Source: Sphingomonadales bacterium (GTDB taxonomy: Bacteria; Pseudomonadota; Alphaproteobacteria; Sphingomonadales; Sphingomonadaceae). Taken from it: a stretch of DNA of 6,105 nucleotides. This document shows, piece after piece, positions 5,600 to 6,105 of the stretch. A program made the translations under genes and the position numbers. Location of the stretch: contig RDXA01000150.1 of NCBI GenBank assembly GCA_004292705.1, positions 1 to 6,105 of the forward strand, given 5' to 3'. Within the stretch, counting starts at the first letter, position 1. The number at the start of each line of letters is the position of its first letter. Under the pieces are notes generated by a model. That model was given only the letters and a program-made list of their open reading frames with translations. It had not been told where the DNA came from and made no database searches.

Positions 5600-6105
5600 C
5601 AGTGGTATTCAGCGCCCCAGCCGCCCCACACATAGATGGCGACGAACAGGAACAGCCACACCACGTCGACGAAGTGCCAGTACCACGCCGCTGCTTCGAA
5701 GCCGAAATGCTGGCGCGGGGTGAAGTGGCCGAGGTAGGTCCGGTAGAGGCACACGGCGAGGAAGATCGTCCCGATCAGCACGTGGAAACCGTGGAAGCCC
5801 GTCGCCATGTAGAAGGCCGAGGAATAGGTGTTGCCGCCGAAACCGAACGGCGCGACCGAATATTCATAGGCCTGGATGGCGCTGAACAGAGCGCCCAACG
5901 CGATGGTCGCCCACAGACCCTGTTTAAGGCCGGTGCGGTCGCCATGGATCAGCGAATGGTGCGCCCAGGTTACCGTGGTGCCCGAGCACAGCAGGATCAG
6001 CGTGTTGAGCAGGGGTAGCGCAAAGGGATCGAGCACTTCCATGCCTTCGGGGATAAAGGCCGCAACCGCGCCCTCGGTCCCGAACAGGCTGGTGGTGGCG
6101 CCGGT
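5599..6105 (-). CDS. ctaE: Cytochrome c oxidase subunit III (partial, 5' end missing)
   Basis: Subunit III is the seven-helix membrane subunit of aa3-type cytochrome c oxidase; it stabilises the catalytic core and proton uptake. The frame is open to the right edge, giving 168 visible residues; the family is about 260-290, so roughly the first 100 are outside. The visible part is highly conserved: GMEVLDPFALPLLNTLIL (21-38), SGTTVTWAHHSLIHGDR (about 41-57), AYEYSVAPF, then YMATGFHGFHVLIGTIFL, GHFTPRQHFGFEAAAWYWHF, and VDVVWLFLFVAIYVWGGWG near the C-terminus. Together these make up four of the seven transmembrane helices. The methionine at 6042 is internal, since homology continues upstream of it. 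The stop overlaps the DUF983 start, making ctaE the head of the visible block. Upstream oxidase genes such as ctaG, ctaB or ctaD would be expected to the right, but cannot be seen. Confidence 0.97.
   Translation of the reverse strand, partial: TGATTSLFGTEGAVAAFIPEGMEVLDPFALPLLNTLILLCSGTTVTWAHHSLIHGDRTGLKQGLWATIALGALFSAIQAYEYSVAPFGFGGNTYSSAFYMATGFHGFHVLIGTIFLAVCLYRTYLGHFTPRQHFGFEAAAWYWHFVDVVWLFLFVAIYVWGGWGAEYH

Noticed and set aside
5599..6042. Treating the ATG at 6042 as the true start of the subunit III gene.
   Set aside because: The frame stays open to the window edge, residues before it (PEG before MEVLDP) fit the family, and the protein would lack its first membrane helices.
1..6105. Mobile elements, CRISPR, tRNA or riboswitch.
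   Set aside because: No regularly spaced repeats, transposase-like protein, terminal inverted repeats or tRNA-like cloverleaf were seen. Genes are packed on one strand with almost no non-coding space.

Overview
The window is a compact, GC-rich stretch of bacterial core chromosome in which every supported gene lies on the minus strand. Gene content and protein style point to an alphaproteobacterium, most likely Sphingomonadales and perhaps an Erythrobacter-like genus: a ctaE / DUF983 / SURF1 / thrC order, a short SURF1, and a small orphan Rossmann-type protein beside folB. The taxonomic call is inference from gene style and order; no search was run. I see no mobile element, CRISPR array, tRNA or rRNA.

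Read in the direction of transcription (right to left), the first block is respiratory. It contains the C-terminal two thirds of cytochrome c oxidase subunit III (cut by the right edge), a DUF983 zinc-ribbon membrane protein, and the oxidase assembly factor SURF1. The three genes are joined by stop/start overlaps (TGATG, ATGA). Twelve bases later comes thrC (threonine synthase), and overlapping its stop codon is a RlmI-like SAM-dependent methyltransferase without an RNA-binding PUA domain.

After the only sizeable gap in the window (78 bp, 2275-2352) comes a second block with a pterin theme: folB (dihydroneopterin aldolase, folate pathway), a 105-residue protein resembling the C-terminal half of a short-chain dehydrogenase, then moaA, moaD and the start of moaE (molybdenum cofactor synthesis; moaE runs off the left edge). 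MoaA converts GTP toward cyclic pyranopterin monophosphate, and MoaD/MoaE form molybdopterin synthase. moaC, needed between these steps, is not in the window.

The region is mostly ordinary housekeeping DNA. The points most worth a second look are the truncated SDR-like protein between folB and moaA, a perfect 16-bp inverted repeat centred on the moaA start codon with an alternative hairpin just upstream, an identical 11-bp sequence ending both moaA and moaD, and the short SURF1 with two cysteines in its loop. I found no convincing new multi-gene system.
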